Assembly: GCA_018402455.1 (NCBI GenBank)
Contig: JAGYIG010000001.1
Location: 1-64,000, forward strand
Reading direction: 5' to 3'
DNA from: Opitutaceae bacterium
Lineage (GTDB): Bacteria > Verrucomicrobiota > Verrucomicrobiia > Opitutales > Opitutaceae
Length of the DNA: 64,000 nt
The notes beneath the pieces are model-generated. The model saw only the letters and a program-made list of their open reading frames with translations, searched no databases and was not told where the DNA came from. Numbering within the stretch: position 1 is the stretch's first letter; every line of letters starts with the position of its first letter. The translations under genes were made by a program, and so were the position numbers. Of this stretch, positions 63,501-64,000 are shown piece after piece.

Positions 63501-64000
63501 CTACCGGCGCAGCATCAGCTTGCGCACCCCCTCGATCGGGGGCTGGGGGAGGGGGCGCAACGGAAGCGGAGTGCGGGGCAACAGGATTTCGATCACGGTT
63601 GCGTGGGTCATGATCGGACCGGTGAGGCCGGCCGCCAGCTCGTCGAGCGGAGTGGAAGGAAACAACCGGGTCGCGACTGCGGTGGCCAGTTCCAACAGGG
63701 GCAGGGCGGACGCTGTCACCATGTTCATGGCGGTTTCGTCGCCCTCCGTCGCGAGATGCAGCACCCCGGGGGCCAGGGAGGCCACGATCTTGTTGGGCGC
63801 CGGGTTTTGGTAGAAATACCGGGGCAGGGCCGCTGTATCAAATAAACCGATACTCTCGCCGTGGTCCTTGATGAGCTGACCGATCCGGGTGGGCTTGGCC
63901 CAGCCTTGCAGCTCCAACAGGCCTTGGGCGATGGCTCGGCGGCCCAAATCATAGCCGCTGCCGGGATCGCCGAAGCGCCACCCCAGGCCCCCGGCATAAT
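63501..64000 (-). CDS. BadF/BadG or N-acetylglucosamine-kinase-type ATPase (partial)
   Basis: The gene runs past the window end, so its 5' part is missing. The visible part (about 166 residues) contains the ASKHA-fold landmark GLGWRFGDPGSGYDLGRRAI, followed by the helical lid and IVASLAPGVLHLATEGDE. BadF/BadG/N-acetylglucosamine kinases of this family phosphorylate amino sugars or activate radical enzymes; the GDPGSG motif fits the GlcNAc-kinase branch. The C-terminus ends IEGVRKLMLRR. Confidence 0.75.
   Translation of the reverse strand, partial: YAGGLGWRFGDPGSGYDLGRRAIAQGLLELQGWAKPTRIGQLIKDHGESIGLFDTAALPRYFYQNPAPNKIVASLAPGVLHLATEGDETAMNMVTASALPLLELATAVATRLFPSTPLDELAAGLTGPIMTHATVIEILLPRTPLPLRPLPQPPIEGVRKLMLRR

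Noticed and set aside
1-64000. CRISPR arrays, tRNA or rRNA genes
   Set aside because: No regularly spaced short repeats, cloverleaf with a T-loop pattern, or rRNA-like conserved segments were recognised by eye; a covariance-model search would be the proper test.

Overview
The window looks like a chromosome segment of an Opitutaceae-like member of the Verrucomicrobiota. The grounds are high GC throughout, a lysine/alanine-rich H1-like protein, a PEP-CTERM protein built of autotransporter-type beta-strand repeats, and many families common in planctomycete/verrucomicrobial polysaccharide degraders (DUF1080, DUF6807/PmoA-like, sulfatase, GH28, phytanoyl-CoA dioxygenases). This placement is inference from gene content; no rRNA or tRNA gene was seen.

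Layout. 0-20 kb: recA with an overlapping Sel1-repeat gene; a divergent PhyH/AraC pair; a CGWS glutaredoxin-like gene and gltB without gltD, then a DUF5069 gene; a coupled pair of secreted proteins (an unknown 641-residue protein and a BNR-repeat protein); a GNAT-nitrilase fusion; the H1-like gene with a clear terminator; and a minus-strand run pdxH, hybrid histidine kinase, sixA-like, lipoate-ligase-like. 19-30 kb is mostly housekeeping: PHP histidinol-phosphatase, rlmN, DAHP synthase, miaB, gmk and a monomeric B12-dependent ribonucleotide reductase preceded by two NrdR-box-like sites. Two small non-coding-style elements lie here: a 96-bp inverted-repeat element that fills the hisK-rlmN gap, and a four-helix-bundle (23S-IVS-type) gene enclosed by 36-bp imperfect terminal inverted repeats.

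30-46 kb is accessory and catabolic. A small sugar cassette (AraC regulator, RhaT-type rhamnose symporter, arabinose/fucose-isomerase-family enzyme) lies between two near-identical 219-bp direct repeats, each containing the tail of nrdJ plus the tail of a GH28 gene. It is followed by three gene fragments, then a sulfatase, a DUF6807 protein, a DUF1080 protein, a TIM-barrel isomerase, an FAD oxidoreductase, a DapA-like/PhyH pair and two secreted esterases. Together these suggest breakdown of a sulfated, acetylated, deoxysugar-containing polysaccharide.

46-64 kb: gnd and pntAA-pntAB-pntB (NADPH supply and balance), two conserved unknowns, a molybdenum-cofactor cluster (moeA, moaC, moaD, moaE plus an HAD gene, divergent from moaA), a 1,806-residue lectin/beta-repeat/PEP-CTERM surface protein, a conserved protein of unclear function, and a BadF/N-acetylglucosamine-kinase-type gene cut by the window end.

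Several otherwise conserved genes (histidine kinase receiver, HAD phosphatase, FAD oxidoreductase) are broken by what look like single-base shifts. In two of them the reading frame would be restored by one base in a short G or C run, so sequencing error should be considered before calling them pseudogenes.
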